Shown: piece by piece, positions 54,753 to 63,718 of the stretch
Layout of the letters: each line of letters begins with the position of its first letter
Numbering within the stretch: the first letter of the stretch is position 1
Assembly (NCBI RefSeq): GCF_001753205.1
Contig: NZ_CP017560.1
Location: 1,116,001-1,180,000 of the forward strand
Direction of reading: 5' to 3'
DNA length: 64,000 bases
Source of the DNA: Sporosarcina ureilytica
GTDB taxonomy: Bacteria; Bacillota; Bacilli; Bacillales_A; Planococcaceae
The notes under the pieces: generated by a model
Database searches by the model: none
Told to the model about the DNA's origin: nothing
Seen by the model: only the letters and a program-made list of their open reading frames with translations
Position numbers and translations under genes: made by a program

Positions 54753-56570
54753 TTAGTTTTTTACAGAATCGATTTCTTCTGTTAATTCCACCAATTGGTC
54801 AATCAGCTCACCGATGTAAGCAATCGTATCGCGTAACGGTTTTTCCGTTGTAATGTCAACGCCTGCCATTTTACTTAATTCAGCAGGAGATTTTGTGCCA
54901 CCTGCTTTTAATACTTCAATCCACTCATCGACAGCAGGTTGGCCTTCTTCAAGAATTCGTTTCGATACTTGTGTAGAAATCGTTAAGCCAGCACTGTAGG
55001 TGTAGGGGTATAGGCCCATATAATAGTGTGGTTGACGCATCCATGTTAATTCAGCGCCTTCGTTAATTTCAACATCATCGCCCCAGAAATCTTCGAGTGT
55101 TTCACGCTTCAATGAATTTAAGACGTTCGCATTCACGCTGCCGCCTTCATCAATACGCTCATACACTTTACGTTGGTAAGCGGCTTCTAGTAAGTGCGTG
55201 ACGAAATTATGGTAATACGTTCTAGCAACAATAGAAGAAATCACCCAACGTTTGAATTTCGGGTCATCCGAATTTTGTAATAAATGGTTCGCCATGAGCA
55301 TCTCATTCATTGTGGAAGGTGCTTCAATGAAATACATGGATGGACGTGCATTGAACACGTTTTGCTCAGCGTTTGCATGGTAGAAATGTCCAGCGTGTCC
55401 AAGCTCGTGGGCTAGTACAAATACATCTTCCATACTGCCTGTCCAAGAAATTAAAATATACGGGTGGTAACCGTGCGGACTAGAACAAAATGCACCTGTG
55501 GATTTACCTTTATTTTGGGCAAAGTCAATCCAACGTTCATCATAGGAACGGTCTACCATATTCATATAATGGTCTCCCATAACCGCTAGTCCATCTTCGA
55601 TATATTTCTTAGATTCTTCAATTGTAATTTTCGGCTCGTAGTTTGGATCTAAAGGAATCTTTAAATCAGCAAACGTCATTTTATCTAGCCCATGTACTTT
55701 TTGCAGCAGTTTTGCATATTTACGCATATGTGGCGCGAGCTCTTTCGTAATTAAATCAATTTGACGATCGTACATTGACTTATCCACTTCTTGATTAAAC
55801 AGCAAATAATCGAAAACAGAATCATAACCACGTAAATCTGCTGTTGTTTTTTCAGTTTGTACTTGCATATCATATGTTTTGGCAGTCGTATGTTGGTATT
55901 CTTTTAACTTTGCAGAAAACGCCTCAAATGCTGTGCGACGTTTCGCGGTATCAGGTTCTGACTCCCAATCACCTTCGAAAGTAACATAGCTTAATGGATA
56001 GTGTTTTCCGTCGACTTCAAAATCATCAAAGGACATATCTACCATCTTAGTCGTATTATACAAACCGTACGGTGCATTAAATGTTGCAGAAAAAGCAGCT
56101 AATGTTTTTTCGACTTCAGGATGTAATTGATATGGTTTTTTGCGAATTAATTTCTCTAGGAAATTTTGATAGTCTTCAGATTGTTTCATTGCTGCTTCTA
56201 ACGTTTCAGCAGGCAATTCGGACAGTTCACTAGTCACAAACGAGAGTTGACTGTTTATTTTCGCTGCAATCGAACCAAACTTGCTTGAACGCATTTGCGC
56301 TTCGTCATTCGTTTGGTCAGTACTAGCAGACAGGCTTGTATATGCCCCTACAGGAACCATATTTGCAACGATTCGCTCATAGCCTTTTAATGCTTCAATG
56401 GCTGAAGTAGCATCTACAATATTTCCTTTAAATTTATGAGCAAAGGAATCGACTTCCTTTTCTAACCCGGCAACTGCTTCATTATAATCTTCTTCAGTTT
56501 TGAATAAATCTTGTAGGTTCCAAGTTTCTTCTACTTTAACTTCAGAACGTAGTGGTAATGATTTTACCAA
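54753..56570 (-). CDS. pepF: oligoendopeptidase F
   Basis: This 605-residue M3B zinc metallopeptidase cleaves short peptides in the cytosol. The zinc site is H388-E-x-x-H392 (AHELGHAGHF), with the third ligand in the following helix (PSTMNEMLMANHLL). The N-terminal PepF domain reads LPLRSEVKVEETWNLQDLF. TTG start behind AGGGAGAGATGAG. It is monocistronic. In Bacillus such enzymes affect peptide signalling and peptide turnover. Confidence 0.95.
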   Translation of the reverse strand: MVKSLPLRSEVKVEETWNLQDLFKTEEDYNEAVAGLEKEVDSFAHKFKGNIVDATSAIEALKGYERIVANMVPVGAYTSLSASTDQTNDEAQMRSSKFGSIAAKINSQLSFVTSELSELPAETLEAAMKQSEDYQNFLEKLIRKKPYQLHPEVEKTLAAFSATFNAPYGLYNTTKMVDMSFDDFEVDGKHYPLSYVTFEGDWESEPDTAKRRTAFEAFSAKLKEYQHTTAKTYDMQVQTEKTTADLRGYDSVFDYLLFNQEVDKSMYDRQIDLITKELAPHMRKYAKLLQKVHGLDKMTFADLKIPLDPNYEPKITIEESKKYIEDGLAVMGDHYMNMVDRSYDERWIDFAQNKGKSTGAFCSSPHGYHPYILISWTGSMEDVFVLAHELGHAGHFYHANAEQNVFNARPSMYFIEAPSTMNEMLMANHLLQNSDDPKFKRWVISSIVARTYYHNFVTHLLEAAYQRKVYERIDEGGSVNANVLNSLKRETLEDFWGDDVEINEGAELTWMRQPHYYMGLYPYTYSAGLTISTQVSKRILEEGQPAVDEWIEVLKAGGTKSPAELSKMAGVDITTEKPLRDTIAYIGELIDQLVELTEEIDSVKN

Positions 56571-56702
56571 ATCTCATCTCTCCCTTTATATTACGGATAT
56601 CGAACTATTTATTATTATATAGTAGAATAAAAGGAAAGTAAAAGCGAATCCCTCTCTTGGGAACTTTCAGATATTGCGATGATGTAGATAAAAACATCCC
56701 TA

Positions 56703-57002
56703 CTATTGTTTTGACCATTTTTCAATTAAATCAACAATTACAAAAGCAAGTTCGTCATTCCCAAAGTATTGCAGTACTTCAAGCAATGTATGGTCTGGAA
56801 TATTTAGCGGCGCTTGCTGATCGACTTCTTCTAAAATCTCGGTAAGCAGACTATTTTTTTCTTGTTCTGGATAGGCAAGGTGATAGACCGTATGCGGATC
56901 AAGTTGATGATTGCGACACCATTCAATGAATAGATGAATCATCGTTTTTTCTTCATCCTGATATTTTTTTATAATGAGTTCTTCTACTGATTTATTATCC
57001 AC
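56703..57002 (-). CDS. hypothetical acidic protein
   Basis: This soluble, helical, acidic protein has 99 residues from GTG 57002, 8 bases after AAGGAG. The frame is open to 57011, but the first GTG overlaps the ribosome site. No domain is recognised. It is divergent from a NUDIX gene. Confidence 0.65.
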   Translation of the reverse strand: MDNKSVEELIIKKYQDEEKTMIHLFIEWCRNHQLDPHTVYHLAYPEQEKNSLLTEILEEVDQQAPLNIPDHTLLEVLQYFGNDELAFVIVDLIEKWSKQ

Positions 57003-57062
57003 AAATAGCACTCCTTCAGTTATTCGTCTTACAAGTATAAATGAAAAGGGAGGATTTTGATT

Positions 57063-57476
57063 GTGAAAAGAGTTGACGTTGTGTATGCGTTAGTTATTCA
57101 AGAAGGTAAAGTATTGATGGTTCAAAATAAGCGCCATAATAATTGGTCACTTCCTGGAGGCGGCGTAGAGAACGGGGAAACTTTAGAGCAAGCTGTAATT
57201 CGGGAAGTGCAAGAAGAAACTGGTTTAAACGTGATGATAGAAAATTTAGTCGCTGTGAATGAAGCGTTTAGAGAACAAGAAGGAAATCATGTCCTGTTTT
57301 TTACGTTTCAAGCAAAGGTAGTGAGTGGAGAATTAGAGATTCAAGATACTAACGGCATTGCAAAAGTAGCGTGGAAAGAAATGACAGATGCAAATCACTT
57401 AGCTCCCTATTACAAAGGGGGAATTGAGCAATTAATAATTCGCTCTATCCCTTACGTTTTTCAAGGTACGCAATGA
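57063..57476 (+). CDS. NUDIX hydrolase
   Basis: This 137-residue protein has the complete NUDIX box G-x5-E-x7-REUxEExGU (GVENGETLEQAVIREVQEET, about residues 38-58). It hydrolyses nucleoside-diphosphate-linked compounds, but the substrate is not predictable. GTG 57063, 9 bases after GGGAGG, is a better start than TTG 57057. Confidence 0.9.
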   Translation: MKRVDVVYALVIQEGKVLMVQNKRHNNWSLPGGGVENGETLEQAVIREVQEETGLNVMIENLVAVNEAFREQEGNHVLFFTFQAKVVSGELEIQDTNGIAKVAWKEMTDANHLAPYYKGGIEQLIIRSIPYVFQGTQ

Positions 57477-57677
57477 ATTGGGGAAATTGTACGGTGCCCC
57501 CTGTGCATGTATTTCCTGTTGATTTTGAGGCAGAATAAATTCAAAAGACCTAAATAGGTTGAACTGAAGTCAATGTTTTAACCGGTCGCTTTGTCGTCAA
57601 ACTCATTTTCAAGTCTAATTACGCATAACGATGGAAGATTGACTTAATCCAACTTAAACACTTTAGGGAGATGACAT

Positions 57678-58133
57678 ATGGGCTATATTGAAGATTTAAG
57701 AAGCATCGTTGGGCATCGACCGCTCATTCTTAGTGGTTCGGGGGTAGCGGTGTTTAATCATGAGGATGAAATGTTATTGGTGAAGAAATTTGATGGAAGA
57801 TGGGGAATTCCAGGTGGCTTTATAGAACTAGGGGAATCTGCAGAAGAAGCGGGTCGAAGAGAAGTTTTTGAAGAAACAGGAATTGAAGTAGGAAAACTTG
57901 AATTAGTGACGGTCATTTCAGGTCAACAAACTTATGCAAAACTAAAAAATAAAGATGAGTACTACTCCGTAACAATTGTATATAAGACAAATGACATCGT
58001 TGGCGGTATACTCAAGCCAGATGGTATTGAGGTGCAAGAAGCAAGGTTTTTTGGTGTCGGTAGTTTACCAGTAAATTTAAATCCTCTCATTACTTCAATG
58101 GTAAAACAATATTTTCCGAAATTTGGACTGTAA
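57678..58133 (+). CDS. NUDIX hydrolase
   Basis: This 151-residue NUDIX enzyme has an intact box (GGFIELGESAEEAGRREVFE and onward EETGIEV). The N terminus YIEDLRSIVGHRPLILSGSG and the pattern GIPGGFIELGES resemble YtkD/MutT-like nucleotide-sanitising or ADP-ribose hydrolases of Bacillus. It is separated from the preceding NUDIX gene by 200 bases with no other feature, and is not a recent copy of it. Confidence 0.9.
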   Translation: MGYIEDLRSIVGHRPLILSGSGVAVFNHEDEMLLVKKFDGRWGIPGGFIELGESAEEAGRREVFEETGIEVGKLELVTVISGQQTYAKLKNKDEYYSVTIVYKTNDIVGGILKPDGIEVQEARFFGVGSLPVNLNPLITSMVKQYFPKFGL

Positions 58134-58221
58134 TAGAGTCTAGTTTTTTAAAAAATGTAAAGGGAAAGCACGAAGCTCTCCCGCAAAAGGAAGCAAATGA
58201 AAGCTTTTTTTATCCCAATTC

Positions 58222-58662
58222 TTACTGGTTGCTAATAAAAAAAGCTAATAGCCAATCAATATCTAGTGGACCGTCAACAACTTCATAATACAAAACAGAA
58301 TCTTGAATAATTAAATCTTCACTTAACATAATACTTAATTCACTTCCATTTTCATCTTGTAAACTAATACTAAAATGATTTATGTCATCATACACGTTTA
58401 TTTCTTCAGGCTTTAATTTTCGCACATGATAATTTTGTAAGAATTTCAATAGCGTATCGATTTCCTCCTGTTCATCCACTATCCAAGAATCGATACCCTG
58501 GCCATCTACGGAAGGTTTTGTAAAAATCAGGGAGTTAAACGGAGCATCCATTGAATGAAGGATTTCTGTGAACTCTTTTTCTTCATAAACTTGAAATGAT
58601 TGGAACATCATATAAGCCCCACCAATCATGAGTGCGAGTAATAAAATAGCTCTAAATTTCAA
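58222..58662 (-). CDS. hypothetical membrane-anchored protein
   Basis: This 146-residue protein has an N-terminal hydrophobic anchor (about 4-22, no lipobox cysteine) and an extracytoplasmic acidic domain. The domain is built of strands (HFSISLQDENGSELSIML, DSVLYYEVVDG). No family is recognised. The ribosome site (GGGGGAA) precedes the ATG. Confidence 0.68.
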   Translation of the reverse strand: MKFRAILLLALMIGGAYMMFQSFQVYEEKEFTEILHSMDAPFNSLIFTKPSVDGQGIDSWIVDEQEEIDTLLKFLQNYHVRKLKPEEINVYDDINHFSISLQDENGSELSIMLSEDLIIQDSVLYYEVVDGPLDIDWLLAFFISNQ

Positions 58663-58800
58663 TGTGAATTCCCCCTACGAATCGTTTCTCTAGTATACGC
58701 AACTGAAGTCTCTTTTACTTATGTTTATAAATGAAGTTTTTAAGAAATCAGTGAATTTAATTGTGGGAATGTTATAATGATTAAGAAAGGGGGAGTTGTA

Positions 58801-59295
58801 ATGACAAATCAAGTTGTTACTCAAGTTGTTCACGCAATTCAAGATGATTATCCGGATGATTTTGCATGGTGTTATGGGTGTGGGCGATTAAATGAAGAGG
58901 GGTATCATTTTAGAACTGGCTGGGATGAAGAGAAAACGGTTACATACTTCAAGCCGTCTTCTAAGCATACTGCAATACCAGGTTTTGTTTATGGGGGAGC
59001 AATCGCATCATTTGTAGATTGTCATGGAACTGGTTCAGCAGCACTTGCACTTCATCGAAAAAATGGTTTTGAACCAGGAAGTGGAGAAGAACCGCCACGT
59101 TTTGTAACTGGCGCATTGAATGTTAACTTTTTAAAACCGACACCACAAGAAACAACATTGAAAGCAGTTGGGAAAGTTGAAGAAATTCATCCGAAGAAGT
59201 GGAAAGTTTCTGTTGAAGTTTTTGCAGGAGATACGTTATGTGCAACGGGAGAAGTAATCGCAGTCGTAATGCCGAAAACGTTTACGGGAAAATAA
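58801..59295 (+). CDS. PaaI-like hotdog thioesterase
   Basis: The 164-residue protein has a hotdog fold: CYGCGRLNEEGYHFRTGW at the front, PGFVYGGAIASFVDCHG on the central helix with the catalytic Asp, and ALNVNFLKPTP. It resembles 4HBT/PaaI thioesterases acting on acyl-CoA. ATG 58801 after GGGGGAG is preferred to 58777. Confidence 0.87.
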   Translation: MTNQVVTQVVHAIQDDYPDDFAWCYGCGRLNEEGYHFRTGWDEEKTVTYFKPSSKHTAIPGFVYGGAIASFVDCHGTGSAALALHRKNGFEPGSGEEPPRFVTGALNVNFLKPTPQETTLKAVGKVEEIHPKKWKVSVEVFAGDTLCATGEVIAVVMPKTFTGK

Positions 59296-59313
59296 TCTAA
59301 AATAGAATATTAA

Positions 59314-59350
59314 AATAATAGGGTAAGCGTTCAAGCTTATCCTATTACTT
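59314..59350 (+). terminator. intrinsic terminator
   Basis: Stem AATAGGGTAAGC/GCTTATCCTATT between convergent genes. Confidence 0.82.
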
Positions 59351-59364
59351 TAAATTCTAAGAGA

Positions 59365-60627
59365 TTACACGTGAATTGGATGAAGTGCAGTTGTTTTATC
59401 ATAATAGATAAATCCATCGTAACGCTCGCTTATTTTAGAAGGGACGTAATTTCCATACATTTCATATTCGGGTTGATAAACAACGCCGATTGCTCGGTGA
59501 TCAATCATTTCACTAAAATATTGTCGGTTATTTTTATTAAATAAAAGTAGTTGATTATACGCTCCGGCACTGTGTAAATGGTGTTCCCAGGAATGTTGTT
59601 TAGCTGGTGGAACTTGCATCGTTTGAAAAGGTTCACCCCATGCCTTGCCGGCAATCACCGTTCCTTCATACGTGCCGAATCCAACGGCATATACATTCTC
59701 TTTGCCGTACTTTTCTCTGAAAATTTGTCCGATGTTCAACATTCCTTCATTTTTCATCGCGGTCGCTCTTGCATCACCAATATGCGTATTGTGCGCCCAA
59801 ACAATCACCTTAGAATCTGTACCAAAATAATTTATTAGTTCTCCAACAGTTTCTGCCATATGTTCATCTCGAATATTCCATGACTGTGAATCGTTCTGTA
59901 AAGAAGTGCGGTAGTAATGTTCGGCATTTTTAATGATTAATGTGTTCATTTTAATATTCAGACGTTGCTCCTCTTCAGTTGGATAAAAATCAGCATATTT
60001 TTGAATGATCGATTGTAAGGATTCAGTTTCAGCTTCACAGTTTTGATTGAAATGATATGTCGATAACGCATAGTGGTCTGGCAATGGTTCAAAGGGGTCA
60101 AAACAGGAAAGGGCTTGCTGAGCTTCAATAAGGTCGGATTCATTAGGAATTATATCGCGTAGACGCTGGCTTAATTCTTCTATCGATTCAGGTAAGCTAT
60201 ACAAATCAAATCCGTAAAAACCAACTTGTGCGATAGCTTCCTTTTGTGCATTATGAACTTTTAACCAATCGACAAATGTACTCACTTCTTCGTTTGCCCA
60301 CATCCATGTTGGCCATCTATTAAACACATCTACTATTCGTTTTGATTTTTCAGTAGAAGGGTATCCTTTAATATGGCTGTTTACCTCGAAAGTAGCGGGC
60401 CAATCGCCTTCAACTGCAATTATTGTAAATCCTTTTTCTTCGATAAGCTTTTTAGAAAGTTGCGCACGCGCTGTATAATATTCAGATGTACCGTGAGTGG
60501 ATTCACCTAAAAGAACAAATTGTGCATCTCCAATGGCATCGACGATTTGCTGAAGGGGCAGTTCTTGATCAAAAGAAATTGCGTTTTGTTGAATCATTTT
60601 GGTGAGAAAAGCAGGCAATTGAATCAC
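59365..60627 (-). CDS. erythromycin esterase family protein
   Basis: This 420-residue member of the EreA/EreB-like superfamily has the family signatures LLGESTHGTSEYY near the N terminus, AVEGDWPA, and WAHNTHIGDARAT with the catalytic histidine region. Chromosomal members in Bacillales usually do not give macrolide resistance; the physiological substrate is unknown. The GTG start has a weak ribosome site. It is monocistronic. Confidence 0.85.
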   Translation of the reverse strand: MIQLPAFLTKMIQQNAISFDQELPLQQIVDAIGDAQFVLLGESTHGTSEYYTARAQLSKKLIEEKGFTIIAVEGDWPATFEVNSHIKGYPSTEKSKRIVDVFNRWPTWMWANEEVSTFVDWLKVHNAQKEAIAQVGFYGFDLYSLPESIEELSQRLRDIIPNESDLIEAQQALSCFDPFEPLPDHYALSTYHFNQNCEAETESLQSIIQKYADFYPTEEEQRLNIKMNTLIIKNAEHYYRTSLQNDSQSWNIRDEHMAETVGELINYFGTDSKVIVWAHNTHIGDARATAMKNEGMLNIGQIFREKYGKENVYAVGFGTYEGTVIAGKAWGEPFQTMQVPPAKQHSWEHHLHSAGAYNQLLLFNKNNRQYFSEMIDHRAIGVVYQPEYEMYGNYVPSKISERYDGFIYYDKTTALHPIHV

Positions 60628-60742
60628 TCATTTCATCGTATTCTTTATCTAATTATACCCTAACGATGAAATTGTACGCATATTGAAACAGATAGACGTA
60701 GTTGTGTATATTATAAATCATAGATAGGAAGTGAAGAATATA

Positions 60743-60973
60743 TTGGAAGGGATCATTATTGTAGGAATGGTCATGGCAATACCAATTACAGCAATTTTGA
60801 CGGACCATAAAAGAAGAATTGCACGAATCCAACAGGATATTGTGCAAGAACAAATCGAGTTAGAAAAAATAAAACAAAAAAACTTTATCATTGAAACTGA
60901 AAAAATGAAAATTGAACTGGAACAAATGAAATTAGAACATCATTCGGAACAAAAAGAATTACCAAAGCCGTAG
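60743..60973 (+). CDS. small membrane-anchored coiled-coil protein
   Basis: This 76-residue protein has one N-terminal helix in the membrane (about 2-20) followed by a charged coiled coil (about 24-68). The coiled coil is rich in Q, E, I and K. TTG 60743 follows AGGAAGTGAAG; GTG 60731 is the longer option. It abuts the DUF1992 gene and is likely co-transcribed with it. Confidence 0.7.
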   Translation: MEGIIIVGMVMAIPITAILTDHKRRIARIQQDIVQEQIELEKIKQKNFIIETEKMKIELEQMKLEHHSEQKELPKP

Positions 60974-61381
60974 ATGGATGTGATAGCGATGACCAATGAA
61001 AAGAAGGGGATTCCACCCTATAATGATTTGATAGGAAATATCTTAAGTAACGATGCGAATCAAGGACGTATTGATCATTTAGAAGGTGCTGGAAAGCCGT
61101 TATCGAAAGAATATTTATCTGGAGATACGTTTCAACATTTTCAACGCATTGCAAAAGACGCGGGCTATAAACCGTACTGGTTAAAATTACAACATGAAAT
61201 TAGAGATGAACTGATCGAAATTTCAACGAATCAAAAGGAAGTGGAGCCAAGAGAGTTGAGCAAGCGCATAAAAAAAATCAATAAGAAAATCGGAACTTAC
61301 AATAGAAACTGTCCGCCGCCATTTTTGAAAGGTAAAGTATCCGTGGAAACGATTAATCAAGCATTTGAGTATTGGCAGTGA
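60974..61381 (+). CDS. DUF1992 (DnaJ homologue subfamily C28-like) protein
   Basis: This 135-residue protein has the DUF1992 pattern (GQLDHLEGAGKPL-type motif, here GRIDHLEGAGKPLSKEY, then HKMLKDAGYKP-like RIAKDAGYKPYWLKL). It is also found at the end of eukaryotic DNAJC28. The function is unknown. The start at 60974 directly follows the upstream stop. ATG 60989 is an alternative. Confidence 0.85.
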   Translation: MDVIAMTNEKKGIPPYNDLIGNILSNDANQGRIDHLEGAGKPLSKEYLSGDTFQHFQRIAKDAGYKPYWLKLQHEIRDELIEISTNQKEVEPRELSKRIKKINKKIGTYNRNCPPPFLKGKVSVETINQAFEYWQ

Positions 61382-61456
61382 AAAGTATAATAAAATGAAT
61401 CCTTTTGTATTTTCAACCGTATAATAAACTACTTAAAAGCAATTGGAGGTTTTTAT

Positions 61457-61765
61457 ATGGAGAATAAAGGAATGAAGGTTTTAGTTCATGCCAGTGCTTT
61501 TTTCGCTCCTTATTTAGTACCGATTATCATCTTCTTGATTAGTGAAGATGAAACGGTAAAAAAAGTATCGATTCAAGCTGTATTATTTCAATTAGTAATT
61601 GGCGTACTCATTACCCTTTCAATCATCTTTTCGTTTTTACTCATCGGAATTCCGTTTTTAATTGGATTCGGAATCATGTGGCTTGTCGTTCCAATTATTG
61701 GGATTGTAAAAGCATTGAATGATGAAGATTATAATTATCCGATAGTGGGAAGATGGTATCAATAA
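61457..61765 (+). CDS. DUF4870 (Tic20-like) membrane protein
   Basis: This 102-residue protein has three hydrophobic helices with the DUF4870 features HASAFFAPYLVPIIIFLI, VKKVSIQAVLFQL and the C-terminal KALNDEDYNYPIVGRWYQ. The function is unknown. The ribosome site is GGAGG. Confidence 0.87.
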   Translation: MENKGMKVLVHASAFFAPYLVPIIIFLISEDETVKKVSIQAVLFQLVIGVLITLSIIFSFLLIGIPFLIGFGIMWLVVPIIGIVKALNDEDYNYPIVGRWYQ

Positions 61766-61774
61766 TAAAGAATT

Positions 61775-61815
61775 GAACGCATTTCGAAAAGTTTTTTGGA
61801 ATGCGTTTTTGTATA
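61775..61815 (+). terminator. intrinsic terminator
   Basis: Stem AACGCATTTC/GGAATGCGTT followed by T5. Confidence 0.88.
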
Positions 61816-61926
61816 CACAATATTCTTCTGTAAAGTAAATGGTAAACTATAAAAAAACATGTTTATCAATTTGTAAGTATATGATAAGGTATTAAGAAAA
61901 AGATTATCAGAAAAGGGGGCTGTAAA

Positions 61927-63153
61927 ATGAAATTGAAATTTAATCTTGTTACGCAAATTTTAATTGCTTTCGTTTTGGCAATTATTCTTGGCAGCATATT
62001 TGGTAGTTCGATAGATTTTTTAAAGCCATTAGGAGATTTATTTTTACGTTTAATTAAATTTATTATCGTACCGTTAATTTTATCAACACTTGTTGTAGGG
62101 GTTGCAAGTTCTTCTGATCCGAAGCAATTAGGGCGGATTGGATTGAAAACGATTGCTTATTATTTAGGAACGACAGCTATAGCGATTATAATAGGGATTG
62201 CAGTAGCGTATATGATATCGCCAGGAAAAGGTGTAGACATTCCAACTGCAAACTTGGAGGTTCCAGAAGCAGCCACAGCGGAGCCACAAAGTGCAATCAC
62301 GACATTTTTGAACATTGTTCCAGAAAATCCATTTACAGCAATGGCAGAAGGGAACATTTTACAAGTAATTTTCTTTGCGTTATTTATTGGATTAGCCATC
62401 ACATTTGTTGGAGAAAAAGCACAACCAGTTTACAGGTTTTTTGAAGGGTTTGCGGAAATCATGTATAGAATTACCGGAATTATCATGAAATTCGCACCGA
62501 TTGGTATATTAGGTTTGCTTGCCCCAATTATTGGACAATACGGGATTTCAGTTTTATTGCCATTATTAAAAGTAGTGTTAGGGGTCTATCTCGCTTGTCT
62601 TTTACATGCATTGCTCGTTTATTCGACAGCCGTCAAAGTTTGGGGCGGAATGGGGCCACTTCATTTCTTTAAAGGAATATCACCGGCAGCACTCGTAGCA
62701 TTTAGTACAGCGAGTAGTGCAGGGACGTTACCAGTAACGATTAAAAATGTAAATGAAAATCTTGGTGTACCAAATAAAATATCAAGTTTTGTTTTACCAC
62801 TTGGTGCAACGATCAATATGGATGGTACTGCAATATACCAAGGAGTAGCTGTTGTTTTTATCGCTCAATTTTACGGGTTAGATTTAACGTTAATGCAACT
62901 AGTAACAGTTGTATTAACGACTGTACTCGCTTCCATAGGAACAGCGGGCGTTCCAGGAGCCGGGATGATCATGCTAGCGATGGTACTGTCGTCTGTTAAC
63001 ATGCCGCTTGAGGGTATCGCGTTAATTGCCGGAATTGATCGTGTGCTTGATATGATGCGGACTACGGTAAATATCGTCGGAGACGCATCAGCGGCTGTGG
63101 TAGTTTCAGGAACAGAGAAAGTTGAAGATAAACAACTAGGTGTAGTGGAATAA
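61927..63153 (+). CDS. dicarboxylate/glutamate:cation symporter
   Basis: This 408-residue DAACS-family transporter has the re-entrant loop HP1 serine-rich sequence FSTASSAGTLPVT, the TM7 NMDGT cation site (INMDGTAIYQG), HP2 (IGTAGVPGAG) and TM8 DRVLDMMRTTVNIVGDASAAVV. It imports glutamate and/or aspartate with H+ or Na+; the arginine in DMMRTT supports acidic substrates. The ribosome site is AAAGGGGG. It has its own terminator. Confidence 0.92.
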   Translation: MKLKFNLVTQILIAFVLAIILGSIFGSSIDFLKPLGDLFLRLIKFIIVPLILSTLVVGVASSSDPKQLGRIGLKTIAYYLGTTAIAIIIGIAVAYMISPGKGVDIPTANLEVPEAATAEPQSAITTFLNIVPENPFTAMAEGNILQVIFFALFIGLAITFVGEKAQPVYRFFEGFAEIMYRITGIIMKFAPIGILGLLAPIIGQYGISVLLPLLKVVLGVYLACLLHALLVYSTAVKVWGGMGPLHFFKGISPAALVAFSTASSAGTLPVTIKNVNENLGVPNKISSFVLPLGATINMDGTAIYQGVAVVFIAQFYGLDLTLMQLVTVVLTTVLASIGTAGVPGAGMIMLAMVLSSVNMPLEGIALIAGIDRVLDMMRTTVNIVGDASAAVVVSGTEKVEDKQLGVVE

Positions 63154-63182
63154 TCAGGTAACATTCACAATCATATAAACTA

Positions 63183-63233
63183 AAAAGTAGCCGTTATTAG
63201 TAGAGAGAAATTGACTAATAGCGGCTTTTTTTG
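63183..63233 (+). terminator. symporter terminator
   Basis: Stem AAAGTAGCCGTTATTAGT/ACTAATAGCGGCTTT (two bulges) followed by T7. Confidence 0.88.
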
Positions 63234-63334
63234 TCGGGATAATGATAAAACTCTTCGTAAGTGGATATACTACTACAAACACATTACTTGTCTGCTATTT
63301 TTCTCTTTTTCCTTTAAGAATTGAAGTGGTTATT

Positions 63335-63646
63335 ATGCAAGGAGGTGTAGGCATTTTTATCATTTGTATAGTCTTTAGCATGGTTTGCTTTTTTCTTAGT
63401 TATCAAATCTGGGGGAAAGGAAAATTATCCCTAATCATCGGGTATCATGAGGAAACATTTAATGGAGATAAAAGTAAATTGGCAAAAGCGGTTGGCTTAA
63501 TCATGTGTGAACTTGGTGTATTGGTTTTCGTATTGCCTTTTGCACTGGCGTATATAGGCGTATTGACAGGTCCTATTTATGCACTTGCAATCGTTTGCGG
63601 TATGATAATCGCTCTTAACGATGTGAAATTAAGCCAAAGTAAATAG
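63335..63646 (+). CDS. DUF3784-like membrane protein
   Basis: This 103-residue protein has three helices and the DUF3784 pattern (a conserved loop GKGKLSLIIGYHEETFNGDK between helices 1 and 2). ATG 63335 after GAAGTGG is the likely start. The 31 open codons from 63242 give a second implausible hydrophobic run. Confidence 0.75.
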   Translation: MQGGVGIFIICIVFSMVCFFLSYQIWGKGKLSLIIGYHEETFNGDKSKLAKAVGLIMCELGVLVFVLPFALAYIGVLTGPIYALAIVCGMIIALNDVKLSQSK

Positions 63647-63673
63647 GGACTTGATAATTTCGATGCGATCTGT

Positions 63674-63718
63674 AAAGAACGACCATCCTTGGATAATGGG
63701 GAGATCGTTCTTTTTACT
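63674..63718 (+). terminator. intrinsic terminator
   Basis: Stem AAAGAACGA/TCGTTCTTT with inner CC/GG pairs and T5. Confidence 0.82.

Noticed and set aside
57477..57677. Possible gene or RNA between the two NUDIX genes
   Set aside because: No frame, terminator or strong structure could be supported in these 200 bases.
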